64,000 bases of DNA from Acinetobacter lwoffii (GTDB taxonomy: Bacteria > Pseudomonadota > Gammaproteobacteria > Pseudomonadales > Moraxellaceae): assembly GCF_029024105.1 (NCBI RefSeq), contig NZ_CP118963.1:1798001-1862000 (forward strand), in the 5' to 3' direction. How positions within the stretch are numbered: position 1 is the stretch's first letter; each line of letters begins with the position of its first letter. Below, in pieces: positions 18,176-26,999 of the stretch. Below the pieces are notes generated by a model, which did not search any database, was not told the DNA's origin, and was given only the letters and a program-made list of their open reading frames with translations. The translations under genes and the position numbers were made by a program.

Positions 18176-19381
18176 TTACTTATGAGCAGCCTTATAACGT
18201 GATAGTGCGGTGACAGCTACTGCCGATACGACCACTGCTGGCAAACTTGCCACAAGAATGCCCGTCGTTCCCAAACCTAATGCCAGAATTTTTCCAGTTA
18301 ATAATGGTCCAGTCATCGCCCCTAAATGTCCTAGAGAGATCGCACTACCCACACCGGTGACTTTACCTGCGCCTGAATAAAAAATTGGTGAGATCCCATA
18401 CAGAATAGATTGGCCACCTGTAGAGAAAATACCCCCCATGACTCCCGCCAAAATTAATAACGGAATAGAAGTTGTGGTGAATAGCAATACCAAGGCAACA
18501 AACAAGCCACTATAAATGATAGTCGCCATTTGCCAGAGCTTTAAAAGGTCCAGTAAATAACCCAGGCTTAGGGTTCCAATGACAGCGCCCACCTGGAACA
18601 CCAACATCACCAAAAATGCCTGCTGTTTCTGCAAACCTTGTTCCATAAGTAAATTTGGCAACCAGCTAATCAAAATATAATTGATCATCAAGGTAAAAAA
18701 GAAGCCAACCCAAAGAGGCACTGTATTTTTATACTGTCGCTGCTTGAACAACACCTCAGCCATTCCCGGCACAGCTTCGCCAGAAACCGGTACTTCCGCA
18801 TTCACTTTAGGCTTATCTTTAAGAATAAATGCCATCAATGGAATCAGTGCTAAAGGCGTTAATCCCCCAATCAGGAACAAGGTTTGTCATTGAATCTCCG
18901 GAAGCAACATGGCCAGACCGGCAACAAAGATCGCCCCTACCGGCAAACCACAATACATCAGACTATTTAGCTTGCCACGGTTGGCTTCCGTTGCTTCATC
19001 ACCGACGACTGAAATCATGGTTGGCATTGCCGCACCTAAACCCAAACCAGTAAAGAAACGCGCTGCATATAAAACTTCGATGCTTGGCGCAATTGCAGTC
19101 AACGACATGAACAGACCAAAAATAGTCACAGAAAGCATTAGGACTTTCTTTTGTCCTAGATAATCTGCAATACGTCCGCCAAAGAATGCGCCAAACAGCA
19201 TTCCAAAGACACCCAGACTAAATACATAGCCCATTTGGATTTGATCTAAACCAAAGCTTGCTGCAATTCCTTTCGCCGCAATCCCGGGAACTTGAAGGTC
19301 AAAACCTTCAAAAAATGCGACCCAGAAACATAAGAATATCGTTAATATTTTTTGGGCTTTTTCGCTGTATGACTGTGCCAT
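18176..19381 (-). pseudogene. MFS transporter (aromatic acid/H+ symporter type) interrupted by an in-frame TGA
   Basis: Two open segments, 19381-18887 and 18880-18176, are in the same frame and together make one 12-segment MFS protein of about 401 codons. The first half has an early AFFEGFDLQVPG, the loop 2-3 signature GGRIADYLGQKK and RFFTGLGLGAAMPTMISV; it ends LLPEIQ. A TGA at 18887-18889 is followed directly by QTLFLIGGLTPLALIPLM, the usual continuation, so a Trp codon (TGG) has probably become TGA. Family features (MhpT/PcaK-like AAHS branch) suggest aromatic-acid or related organic-acid uptake; the substrate is unknown. It is inactive unless the stop is read through or is a sequencing error. 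No catabolic genes are adjacent. Confidence 0.85.
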
Positions 19382-19656
19382 GACTGATCTCCATCAATAA
19401 TTCACAAACCGTTTAATAGTCTGACGATCCGTTGCATTATTCTTAACCTAATCTTAATAGAGAAATAGCACGACAATAGTCGGGTTTAAGCACATCAGCA
19501 TGTGTAAATATCATCTAAATTAGACCTAAAAGATTGTATTTATAGACTTAATACATCTTGATAATATTTATTATATATATTTATCAATAACTTAATTTAA
19601 TAGTAGTTATTTTTAATTCAACGATAGTCAAAACTTATACAAAACTACAAGCCGAT

Positions 19657-19684
19657 AAAAAGCCCGCTTAATGCGGGCTTTTTT
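19657..19684 (-). terminator. Terminator after mnmG
   Basis: AAAAAGCCCGC, loop TTAAT, GCGGGCTTTTTT; it lies 12 bases beyond the mnmG stop on the minus strand. Confidence 0.9.
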
Positions 19685-19695
19685 AGCGCAAAATC

Positions 19696-21576
19696 TTAAG
19701 CAGATTTCTTTGCTTGTGCATTCTTACGAATTGTAATCATCACCAGTTGAACTGCTGCAGGGGTTACACCTGGAATACGACTGGCTTGCGCCAATGTTTC
19801 AGGACGAACATCTTTCAGTTTCAGGGTAATTTCACGGGACAGACCTGACACGATGTCATAATCGAAATCCGCAGGAATACGGGTTTCTTCAAGACGTTTC
19901 ATTTGTGCGACGTCTTCATGCTGACGATTAATATAACCCGCATATTTCACTGCAATTTCAATTTGCTCACCGACAAATGGTGATACTTCAGAATTGGTTA
20001 ACTCTGCAATTTGAGCAAATGAAATGTTTGGACGTTTCAACAAATCAATCGCCGAACATTCTTTAGACAGGTCTGCACCGGTCATCTCAACGAATTTCTT
20101 GCCCATTGGGTTATTTGGTGCGGCCCACAAGTGTTGCAAACGGCCTGTTTCTTTTTCCACTGCTTCCATTTTCTCACAGTACACTGCCCAACGCGCGTCA
20201 TCCACCAGACCCATTTCACGACCAATGGCTGTTAAACGCTGATCTGCGTTATCTTCACGCAGCATCAAACGGTATTCGGCACGTGAGGTGAACATACGGT
20301 ATGGTTCTTTGGTACCTAATGTGATCAGGTCATCGACCAGAACACCCATGTATGCTTCATCACGTTTTGGCGTCCATTGCTCCTGATCCCAAGCACGGCG
20401 TGCAGCGTTCAAGCCTGCAAGCAAACCCTGCGCACCCGCTTCTTCATAACCGGTTGTGCCGTTGATTTGACCGGCGAAATACAAGTTATTAATTGCTTTG
20501 GTTTCAAGGGTAAATTTCAACGCTTGTGGGTTGAAGTAATCGTATTCAATGGCATAGCCCGGACGAAGAATGTGCGCATTTTCCATACCACGGATCGAGC
20601 GAACCAGTTCAAACTGAACGTCGAACGGTAAAGAAGTCGAAATACCATTTGGATAAAGCTCATGTGTATCCAAGCCTTCAGGCTCCAAGAAGACTTGGTG
20701 AGAATCTTTATCGGCAAAACGGTGAATCTTATCTTCAATCGATGGGCAATAACGTGGTCCAACACCTTCGATCACACCCGTGTACATCGGTGAACGGTCT
20801 AAACCGCCACGAATGATTTCATGCGTGCGTTCATTGGTATGCGTGATATAGCAATTTACCTGCTCAGGATGCATAGACACATCCCCCATGAATGACATGG
20901 TCGGAGATGGGAAATCACCCGGCTGTGGTGTCATCACAGAGAAATCCACTGAACGCGCGTCAATACGTGGTGGTGTACCTGTTTTTAAACGACCCACTGG
21001 AAGTTGAAGTTCACGCAAACGATGTGCCAAGGAAATTGACGGCGGATCACCCGCACGACCACCGCTAGATTTCTCCAGACCAACGTGGATGACACCACCT
21101 AAGAATGTACCTGCTGTCAGCACCACAGTTTTCGCATCAAAACGGATACCCATTTGGGTAACCACACCTTTAACGGTATCGCCTTCAACAATCAGGTCAT
21201 CTGCGGCTTGCTGAAAAATATCAAGGTTTGCTTGGTTTTCTAATGTTTCGCGAATAGCCGCTTTATAACGTACACGGTCCGCCTGCGCACGTGTTGCACG
21301 TACTGCAGCACCTTTACGCGAGTTCAAAATACGGAATTGAATACCGCCTTTATCGGCAGCCAGTGCCATCGCACCGCCCAAGGCATCAATTTCACGCACC
21401 AAATGCGATTTACCAATACCACCGATGGCCGGGTTACAGCTCATCTGCCCTAAAGTCTCAATGTTATGAGTTAAGAGTAAAGTCTGTCGACCCATACGCG
21501 CTGCAGCCAGAGCCGCTTCCGTACCGGCGTGACCGCCACCGATAACAATGACATCGTATACTTTAGGATAATGCAT
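19696..21576 (-). CDS. mnmG: tRNA uridine-34 carboxymethylaminomethyl enzyme MnmG (GidA)
   Basis: 626 residues. The FAD-binding Rossmann motif VIGGGHAGTEAALAAARMG lies at residues 11-29; MSCNPAIGGIGKSHL and GRLKTGTPPRID are family signatures carrying the conserved cysteine regions; the C-terminal helical domain contains FVGEQIEIAVKYAGYI. With MnmE it installs the cmnm5 modification at the wobble uridine of several tRNAs. It is monocistronic here with its own terminator; mnmE is not nearby. Confidence 0.97.
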   Translation of the reverse strand: MHYPKVYDVIVIGGGHAGTEAALAAARMGRQTLLLTHNIETLGQMSCNPAIGGIGKSHLVREIDALGGAMALAADKGGIQFRILNSRKGAAVRATRAQADRVRYKAAIRETLENQANLDIFQQAADDLIVEGDTVKGVVTQMGIRFDAKTVVLTAGTFLGGVIHVGLEKSSGGRAGDPPSISLAHRLRELQLPVGRLKTGTPPRIDARSVDFSVMTPQPGDFPSPTMSFMGDVSMHPEQVNCYITHTNERTHEIIRGGLDRSPMYTGVIEGVGPRYCPSIEDKIHRFADKDSHQVFLEPEGLDTHELYPNGISTSLPFDVQFELVRSIRGMENAHILRPGYAIEYDYFNPQALKFTLETKAINNLYFAGQINGTTGYEEAGAQGLLAGLNAARRAWDQEQWTPKRDEAYMGVLVDDLITLGTKEPYRMFTSRAEYRLMLREDNADQRLTAIGREMGLVDDARWAVYCEKMEAVEKETGRLQHLWAAPNNPMGKKFVEMTGADLSKECSAIDLLKRPNISFAQIAELTNSEVSPFVGEQIEIAVKYAGYINRQHEDVAQMKRLEETRIPADFDYDIVSGLSREITLKLKDVRPETLAQASRIPGVTPAAVQLVMITIRKNAQAKKSA

Positions 21577-21830
21577 AGTGGTAATTGAGAGATAAAAAAG
21601 AATAGCTGAGCATTATAGCAAATTTCACTCTAAAGTAGACAAATTCAGTTGAATTTATCCTGAGATAAATCGCACTTAACTCGCATAACAATAAAGCGCT
21701 GTAATTTAACTTTGCAGAGGAACTATATAAATTAAACATATAAGCTGAGAAATTTACTCGATTTGCATTGTTTAATCTCGCGCATTTTTTAATCTATATG
21801 TTGGTTACATTACAAACAAAGGTATAAAAG

Positions 21831-22298
21831 ATGAATAAGAATATTTTCCTCTCAACCGTTCTATGTGGTTTATGTTTTGCGCCGTTTGCTGCATCAGCGA
21901 ATGATAAGGTCGAAACCATTTATAATACACAAAAGTACCAACAGGTTTGTAAAGGCAAATCCCAAGGTGCACAAGTCAGTTTTGCCCATCGCGGCATTAT
22001 CTGGAATGGTACCTGTGAACCGCAGTTTTTCGCTTCATCCAAAAACGCTTCAATCAAAGGCGATGAAGCCGAACTCATGAGTACTTGTAGCGGCAACAGT
22101 GGTGCAACCACTGCCACCATTAATGGTGCCGAAGTCAAAGGTAAATGTGCATTAGGCTTTATGCCACCACGCCCTCAGGGACAATCTCAGATGCAAAGTC
22201 AGCCAATGCAGCCACCGATGCAAAGCCAACCAATGCAGCATCAGATGAACCAGCCAGCACAGCCTGACTCACCAATGCAAGGCCAGCCAGGTATGTAG
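21831..22298 (+). CDS. Unknown secreted cysteine-containing protein with a Met/Gln/Pro-rich tail
   Basis: 155 residues. A signal peptide (MNKNIFLSTVLCGLCFAPFA) is probably cleaved after residue 23 (ASA-ND). The mature domain (about 24-110) holds four Cys (near 40, 62, 86 and 106), likely two disulfides, and beta-rich segments such as AQVSFAHRGIIWNGTC. From residue 111 the tail consists of irregular Q/M/P repeats (QMQSQPMQPPMQSQPMQHQM), ending at Met. I do not recognise the family. A Met-rich periplasmic tail could bind copper, but that is speculation. AAAGG precedes the ATG by a good distance, and the gene has its own terminator, so it looks genuinely expressed. Confidence 0.75.
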   Translation: MNKNIFLSTVLCGLCFAPFAASANDKVETIYNTQKYQQVCKGKSQGAQVSFAHRGIIWNGTCEPQFFASSKNASIKGDEAELMSTCSGNSGATTATINGAEVKGKCALGFMPPRPQGQSQMQSQPMQPPMQSQPMQHQMNQPAQPDSPMQGQPGM

Positions 22299-22340
22299 CC
22301 GATATATATCTAAATAGTTTAGATTTCAAGTAAAAGTTTT

Positions 22341-22375
22341 GACGGGCAAAGTGACTGCATTTTGCCCGTTTTTTA
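22341..22375 (+). terminator. Terminator after the secreted-protein gene
   Basis: ACGGGCAAA (22342-22350) pairs with TTTGCCCGT (22361-22369) around a 10-base loop, followed by TTTTTT. Confidence 0.88.
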
Positions 22376-22442
22376 TTACTTATTTATTCATCTAGGCTAA
22401 ACTCAAAATATATCTATAAATGTATAATAAAAAGGCAAATTC

Positions 22443-23330
22443 ATGGATTCGGGGTTTTTTAGCGTTTTTTTGCCAATTACATTGGCAATCATGATGATGG
22501 GGCTGGGGCTAGAACTCACCATCAAAGATTTCCTGCGCTTAAGTCGCTATCCTAAAGTCATTTTTATTACTTTATTTGCGCAGTTAGTACTGTTACCCAG
22601 CATTGCTTTTTTTATTTGTCTGATTTTGGACTTGCCCGCTTTGCTTGCTGTAGGTCTGATGTTGCTAGCCGCCTCACCTGGCGGCCCAACCGCGAACCTG
22701 TTTAGCTACATATATAAAGGTGATGTGGCACTGAATATTACTCTAACCGCCATTAATACCATCATTTCTATTTTTACCCTACCCTTTATTATCAATCTAT
22801 CCTTACACTACTTTATGAGTCATGACTCAAACGTGACTTTTCCAGCTGAAAAGATTGTGCAGGTGTTTTTAATTACCTTGATTCCCGTGATCATGGGTAT
22901 GCTGCTTCGGGCCAAATTTCCAAACCTGTCAATTACTGTCAGCAGGCCCATGCGCTTACTCTCTATCGGTTTTCTAACCATCCTATTGATATTCGCCATT
23001 TTCAGAGAACGTTCGAATTTGGTCGAATACTTTGCCAATATTGGTGCAGTAACTGCGATTTTATGTTTTTCCAGCCTGTTTATTGGCTATTGCATTCCTT
23101 TACTCATGGGTATTCCAGAGAAAATGGCACGCGCCTGTACCTTTGAAATTGGCATTCATAACACTGCCATTGCGCTGACGATTGCGATATCGGTCTTAAA
23201 TAATGTCACGATGGCTATTCCTGCAGGCATTTATACAATTTTCATGTACAGTTTCGCCACTATTTTCGGTGTGCTAATTAGCCGCCAGCAAGTGGTGTAT
23301 AGCAACAAAGGGCGTTTATCAGATTTGTAA
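22443..23330 (+). CDS. BASS-family (bile acid:Na+ symporter-like) transporter, copy 1
   Basis: 295 residues with about nine or ten hydrophobic segments. The start MDSGFFSVFLPITLAIMMMG, the motif LLAASPGGPTANLFSY (about 75-90) and the later FEIGIHNTAIALTIA (about 230-245) are the two crossing-helix signatures of the BASS/SBF family, which move organic anions with sodium. The actual substrate (pantoate, keto acids, sulfonates and others are known in the family) cannot be read from sequence. A paralogue follows directly. The C terminus, rich in Ser, Asn and Lys, is hydrophilic. Confidence 0.85.
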   Translation: MDSGFFSVFLPITLAIMMMGLGLELTIKDFLRLSRYPKVIFITLFAQLVLLPSIAFFICLILDLPALLAVGLMLLAASPGGPTANLFSYIYKGDVALNITLTAINTIISIFTLPFIINLSLHYFMSHDSNVTFPAEKIVQVFLITLIPVIMGMLLRAKFPNLSITVSRPMRLLSIGFLTILLIFAIFRERSNLVEYFANIGAVTAILCFSSLFIGYCIPLLMGIPEKMARACTFEIGIHNTAIALTIAISVLNNVTMAIPAGIYTIFMYSFATIFGVLISRQQVVYSNKGRLSDL

Positions 23331-23417
23331 TTTATTTGGCTGATTCTGCTATAAGGCTGTATGCTTTTCCAAAGAAAATCAGAAGTATTAAAACAATTTT
23401 CGACAAGGAGCATACAG

Positions 23418-24305
23418 ATGGATTCTGGCCTTATAACGATATTACTGCCGCTGGCACTTGCAATCATCATGATGGGACTGGGCCTTGAACTGACGCCTCG
23501 GGACTTTAGCCGTGTCACTCGTCACCCCAAAGCCGTATTTATAGCATTGTTCTGCCAACTGGTTATTCTGGTTGGCATTGCCTTTTTACTCTGCAAGCTA
23601 TTCGCTTTAACCCCATTACTCTCAGTCGGGTTGATGCTCCTGGCGGCTTCGCCCGGGGGTGCAACAGCCAACCTGTTTAGCTATCTGTTTAAAGGTGACT
23701 TAGCCCTCAATATCACTTTGACTGCTATCAACTCAGTCATCGCAGCGATTACCTTACCTTTAATTATTAATTTTTCGATCATGCATTTTATGCAGGATAG
23801 CCAGCAAGTTGGCCTGCAATTCGGCAAGATTCTGCAAGTCTTTGCGATCATCCTGATTCCGGTGGGAATTGGCATGTTGATTCGGCGCTATGCACCAGGC
23901 GTGACCGCAAAACTGAATCGGCCGCTGCGGATTTTTTCGATTGGCTTTTTGGTGCTGATTATTATTGCCACACTCATCAAAGAGCGCAGCAATATCGGTG
24001 AATACTTGACCCAGGTGGGTCTGGCGACTGCCTTGTTCTGCATCCTGAGCCTGAGTATTGGTTATCTGATTCCGCGACTACTGAATATTAATAGCGCTCA
24101 AGCCCGTGCCAGTGCATTTGAAATTGGCATTCATAACAGCACCCTCGCCATGACCATTGCCCTGACCGTGATTGGCAGTGCTGCTGTGGCGATGCCAGCC
24201 GCGGTTTATTCTATCTTTATGTATATCTTTGCTGCAATTTTTGGCAGTCTGTTGAACCGGCTTGCACCACTCCCGGCGCAAACACCTTTAACGAATCTGG
24301 ATTAG
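23418..24305 (+). CDS. BASS-family (bile acid:Na+ symporter-like) transporter, copy 2
   Basis: 295 residues from MDSGLITILLPLALAIIMMG. The ATG at 23418 is chosen over the upstream 23361 start because AAGGAG lies 7 bases before it and the protein then begins exactly like copy 1. It shares LLAASPGGATANLFSYLFKGD and FEIGIHNSTLAMTIALT with the upstream gene, so the pair is a tandem duplication that has diverged. Codon use is more G+C-rich than in copy 1, suggesting either old divergence or independent acquisition. Substrate unknown. Confidence 0.85.
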   Translation: MDSGLITILLPLALAIIMMGLGLELTPRDFSRVTRHPKAVFIALFCQLVILVGIAFLLCKLFALTPLLSVGLMLLAASPGGATANLFSYLFKGDLALNITLTAINSVIAAITLPLIINFSIMHFMQDSQQVGLQFGKILQVFAIILIPVGIGMLIRRYAPGVTAKLNRPLRIFSIGFLVLIIIATLIKERSNIGEYLTQVGLATALFCILSLSIGYLIPRLLNINSAQARASAFEIGIHNSTLAMTIALTVIGSAAVAMPAAVYSIFMYIFAAIFGSLLNRLAPLPAQTPLTNLD

Positions 24306-24325
24306 ATAAGCTCTGGAACTGTTCA

Positions 24326-24353
24326 AAGGATGCCTCAGGCATCCTTTTTATTT
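24326..24353 (+). terminator. Terminator after the BASS pair
   Basis: AAGGATGCC, loop TCA, GGCATCCTT followed by TTTATTTT. Confidence 0.9.
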
Positions 24354-24436
24354 TGGGAATGGATCAAGAAGATAGCAGCGTTGAGTCTGAACTTCCGTTA
24401 CAATAGCTTTTTGAAAAATGTATAAAGGTTATTTCT

Positions 24437-25342
24437 GTGAAGTGGTTACAAATTCATATTACGGTTGAACAGGCTCAGGTTGATTTTACTGAGACATTAC
24501 TCAGCTCGCTAGGCGCAGTGAGTGTGACTTTGGATGATGCTGAAAACCAGGATTTGCTGGAACCACTTCCAGGTGAAACACCACTCTGGAATAAAGTGAT
24601 TGTGACCGGTATTTATGCGCAGGAAGAAGGCGAAGAAATTGATGTTACCGCACTAGAAACCTTTATTCGTGCACAAATGCCAGATGCTCCGATCCGTCAT
24701 GAACTGATTGAAGATCAGGCTTGGGAACGCACCTGGATGGATGCCTATGAGCCAATTCAGATTGCTGATAAATACTGGATCGTACCCGAATGGATGGAAG
24801 CACCTGATGCCGATGCGGTAAACATCAAGCTTGATCCAGGTCTGGCTTTCGGAACAGGCAACCACGCTTCAACTTTCCTGTGCTTACAATGGCTCGGCAA
24901 GATTGATGTGAAAGATAAAATTGTCATCGATTATGGCTGTGGCTCAGGTATTCTCGCGGTAGCTGCACTGCTATTAGGTGCGAAAAAAGCATATGCTACT
25001 GATATCGACCCACAAGCTGTACTGGCGACTCAGCAAAACGCTGAACTGAATGGCGTACTGGACAAACTTTATGTCGGACTGCCAGAAGAATTTAGAGATG
25101 AGCTCGGCAATACCAAAGCTGACGTATTTGTTGCCAATATTCTGGCAGCACCACTGATGATGCTGGCTCCCGAGTTCGCAACTTTAATCAAATCTGAGGG
25201 ACAGTTCGCACTTGCGGGTGTTATTGAAGAGCAAGTTGCTGATGTTACTAGCATTTACTCAAATTATTTTGATATATTAGAGGTAGAAAAACGAGATGAG
25301 CACTGGTGCCGTATCTCGGGTAAACGCCATAAGAACGAATGA
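24437..25342 (+). CDS. prmA: Ribosomal protein L11 methyltransferase PrmA
   Basis: 301 residues starting at GTG 24437 with AAAGG upstream. The N-terminal ferredoxin-like domain (MKWLQIHITVEQAQVDFTE) recognises L11; the linker carries LDPGLAFGTGNHAST; the SAM-binding motif is VIDYGCGSGILAVAALLLG, with NILAAPLM as motif IV. It trimethylates L11 at several residues. The next gene (zinc-ribbon DUF3426) begins 15 bases after the stop, so the two are likely co-transcribed. Confidence 0.96.
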   Translation: MKWLQIHITVEQAQVDFTETLLSSLGAVSVTLDDAENQDLLEPLPGETPLWNKVIVTGIYAQEEGEEIDVTALETFIRAQMPDAPIRHELIEDQAWERTWMDAYEPIQIADKYWIVPEWMEAPDADAVNIKLDPGLAFGTGNHASTFLCLQWLGKIDVKDKIVIDYGCGSGILAVAALLLGAKKAYATDIDPQAVLATQQNAELNGVLDKLYVGLPEEFRDELGNTKADVFVANILAAPLMMLAPEFATLIKSEGQFALAGVIEEQVADVTSIYSNYFDILEVEKRDEHWCRISGKRHKNE

Positions 25343-25357
25343 GCCTATAAATAATCC

Positions 25358-26236
25358 ATGAGTGACAAAAGAACCCATTGCCCTACCTGTTCCACCACCT
25401 ATAAGGTCACAGTTGCTCAACTCACCGTTGCGCAGGGAATGGTTTGCTGTCCTAAATGTACCACCTCATTTAATGCCTTATCGCATTTGGTGACCGAAAC
25501 CCGGAATTCGGTCACTGCCTCAATGTCTCACGCTCAATCAAACTCCAGCGAATTCAGCAAAACTAATGCTCAAAATAACTCAGGTGTTTATCACACGGAT
25601 CAGCAGCACCATCGTCATAGCCTGCTACAGATTTTTGATCAAAAAGTTGAACATTCCAATATTGACCTGGAAACCTATTTAAATAACCTGAATTATTTCA
25701 GTACCGAGCCGATTTCAGTCCTGCCGAGCATGAATTGGGAAGATCAGGCAGAAAAACAAACCAAACGTGGGCCAATGTACTATATAGGCTGGAGTTTACT
25801 TAATCTGTCGCTGTTCAGCCTGCTGCTGTTTCAATTTTTCTGGTTCAATCCGCAATACATCAAAAACAGTCACGTCATGAGTCTGGCCTTTAACAGTGCT
25901 TGTGAAGTGTTTAATTGTTCCAATCTGGAAAAATACTACACACTAATTCAGGTTAATAAAGTCAAAATCAAGGCAACCGGTAATAATGAAGCTGAGTTTA
26001 GCGGTGAGCTGATTAATTTTCATGACCGTAGTCTGGCTTTACCAATTTTAAGAATCAATCTGGAACATCGCGGTGAAGTGATTGCAACTTATAACCTGTC
26101 CTCCGAAGAGTACCTGATTGAAAGTCTGGTCAATATTCAGCGCATCCCAAAAAACAGCCCGTTTAAATTCAAATTTAAGCTTCCAGTCGATCGTAAAAGC
26201 TTTGATCGCTATACTTTGGAAATAATTCGCCCCTAA
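25358..26236 (+). CDS. Zinc-ribbon DUF3426 membrane protein
   Basis: 292 residues. An N-terminal MJ0042-type zinc ribbon (C8-x2-C11 and C31-x2-C34: HCPTCSTTYKVT...CCPKCTTSF) is followed by a low-complexity Ser/His/Asn linker, one membrane segment at about 140-162 (IGWSLLNLSLFSLLLFQFFW) and a DUF3426 domain facing the periplasm (about 170-292) with two Cys (ACEVFNCSN). Genes of this type commonly follow prmA and precede fis or dusB in Pseudomonadales. The molecular role is unknown; the architecture suggests a cytosolic metal-binding sensor tethered to a periplasmic domain. Confidence 0.8.
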   Translation: MSDKRTHCPTCSTTYKVTVAQLTVAQGMVCCPKCTTSFNALSHLVTETRNSVTASMSHAQSNSSEFSKTNAQNNSGVYHTDQQHHRHSLLQIFDQKVEHSNIDLETYLNNLNYFSTEPISVLPSMNWEDQAEKQTKRGPMYYIGWSLLNLSLFSLLLFQFFWFNPQYIKNSHVMSLAFNSACEVFNCSNLEKYYTLIQVNKVKIKATGNNEAEFSGELINFHDRSLALPILRINLEHRGEVIATYNLSSEEYLIESLVNIQRIPKNSPFKFKFKLPVDRKSFDRYTLEIIRP

Positions 26237-26289
26237 TCTGCTGAGAAAGCATTAAAAAATTAAAAAAAGTTAAAAAAAATGCAGTTTTC

Positions 26290-26320
26290 TTGCTCACTTT
26301 TGCTTAGACAATGGTATGAT
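26290..26320 (+). promoter_or_regulatory. Extended -10 promoter for fis
   Basis: TGGTATGAT (26312-26320) is an extended -10 element; TTGCTC at 26290-26295 is a weak -35 at a 19-base spacing. Transcription from here would give a leader of about 310 bases before fis. Confidence 0.5.
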
Positions 26321-26442
26321 ACGCGCCACGAAAGCTATGTGCTGCAACTCCTCGCGACTTTTTCACAACAAATACAGTCTTGCCTAATGCGCTATAAAAT
26401 TTATTGCGTATCGTGCAGATTTTTTTGTTTTGATTTTGGTCA

Positions 26443-26613
26443 GTAACAAAACTTTAACTATTGTTACGCTTATTTTTCGACCAAATCGCAGAGATGTGTC
26501 AAGCTACAGGCTCAATGTAATGACTAAGTTTTAGAACTTCCGTTTTAGGATCTAAAATGGAGTTCATTTCAATTTCTAGACCACTTTTATATATCACTTT
26601 ACCCAAGTGATAT
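26443..26613 (+). other. Structured leader upstream of fis with three hairpins
   Basis: GTAACAA (26443-26449) pairs with TTGTTAC (26461-26467); a small TTTTAG-GAT-CTAAAA stem lies near 26545-26560; ATATCACTT (26591-26599) pairs perfectly with AAGTGATAT (26605-26613) and is followed by TTGTTTTTC, a terminator-like arrangement only 22 bases before the fis ATG. No leader peptide is obvious. It may be an attenuator, or a terminator of an upstream transcript. Confidence 0.5.
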
Positions 26614-26634
26614 TTGTTTTTCGGATTAATTCGC

Positions 26635-26904
26635 ATGAATAGCAAATCTCCTATTTTTACTGCACAATCTGATGTTGCTTTACGTATCCACGTAGATCGC
26701 GCAGTTCGCCACTATTTTGCACAACTGCAGGGCGAGCAACCATCTCAGGTATACGACATGGTGCTAGCAGAAATGGAGAAACCTCTTCTATCTGTAGTTC
26801 TAGAATATACACGTGGTAACCAAACACGTGCTGCCGAGATCCTCGGACTCAACCGTGGTACTTTACGTAAAAAGTTAAAAGCTCACGGTTTAATGAGTGA
26901 ATAA
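26635..26904 (+). CDS. fis: Nucleoid protein Fis
   Basis: 89 residues from MNSKSPIFTAQSDVAL; the frame is open upstream to a TTG at 26614, but the ATG at 26635 gives the family start. The C-terminal HTH is almost canonical: LSVVLEYTRGNQTRAAEILG followed by LNRGTLRKKLKAHGLM, and the beta-hairpin that activates Hin-type invertases is only partly alike. Fis bends DNA, organises the nucleoid and controls rRNA and growth-rate genes. Here it is uncoupled from dusB and followed by purH after a terminator. Confidence 0.94.
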   Translation: MNSKSPIFTAQSDVALRIHVDRAVRHYFAQLQGEQPSQVYDMVLAEMEKPLLSVVLEYTRGNQTRAAEILGLNRGTLRKKLKAHGLMSE

Positions 26905-26909
26905 ATGAT

Positions 26910-26943
26910 AAAATGCTTGCGGCTTCCGCAGGCATTTTTTTTA
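26910..26943 (+). terminator. Terminator after fis
   Basis: AAAATGCTTGCGG / CCGCAGGCATTTTTTTT hairpin with a one-base bulge and a long T-run. Confidence 0.88.
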
Positions 26944-26999
26944 ACCTGTAAATTGCTGATTTTGTTTTATTCTGTTCCTTGAAAACTGTGACGAAGATC

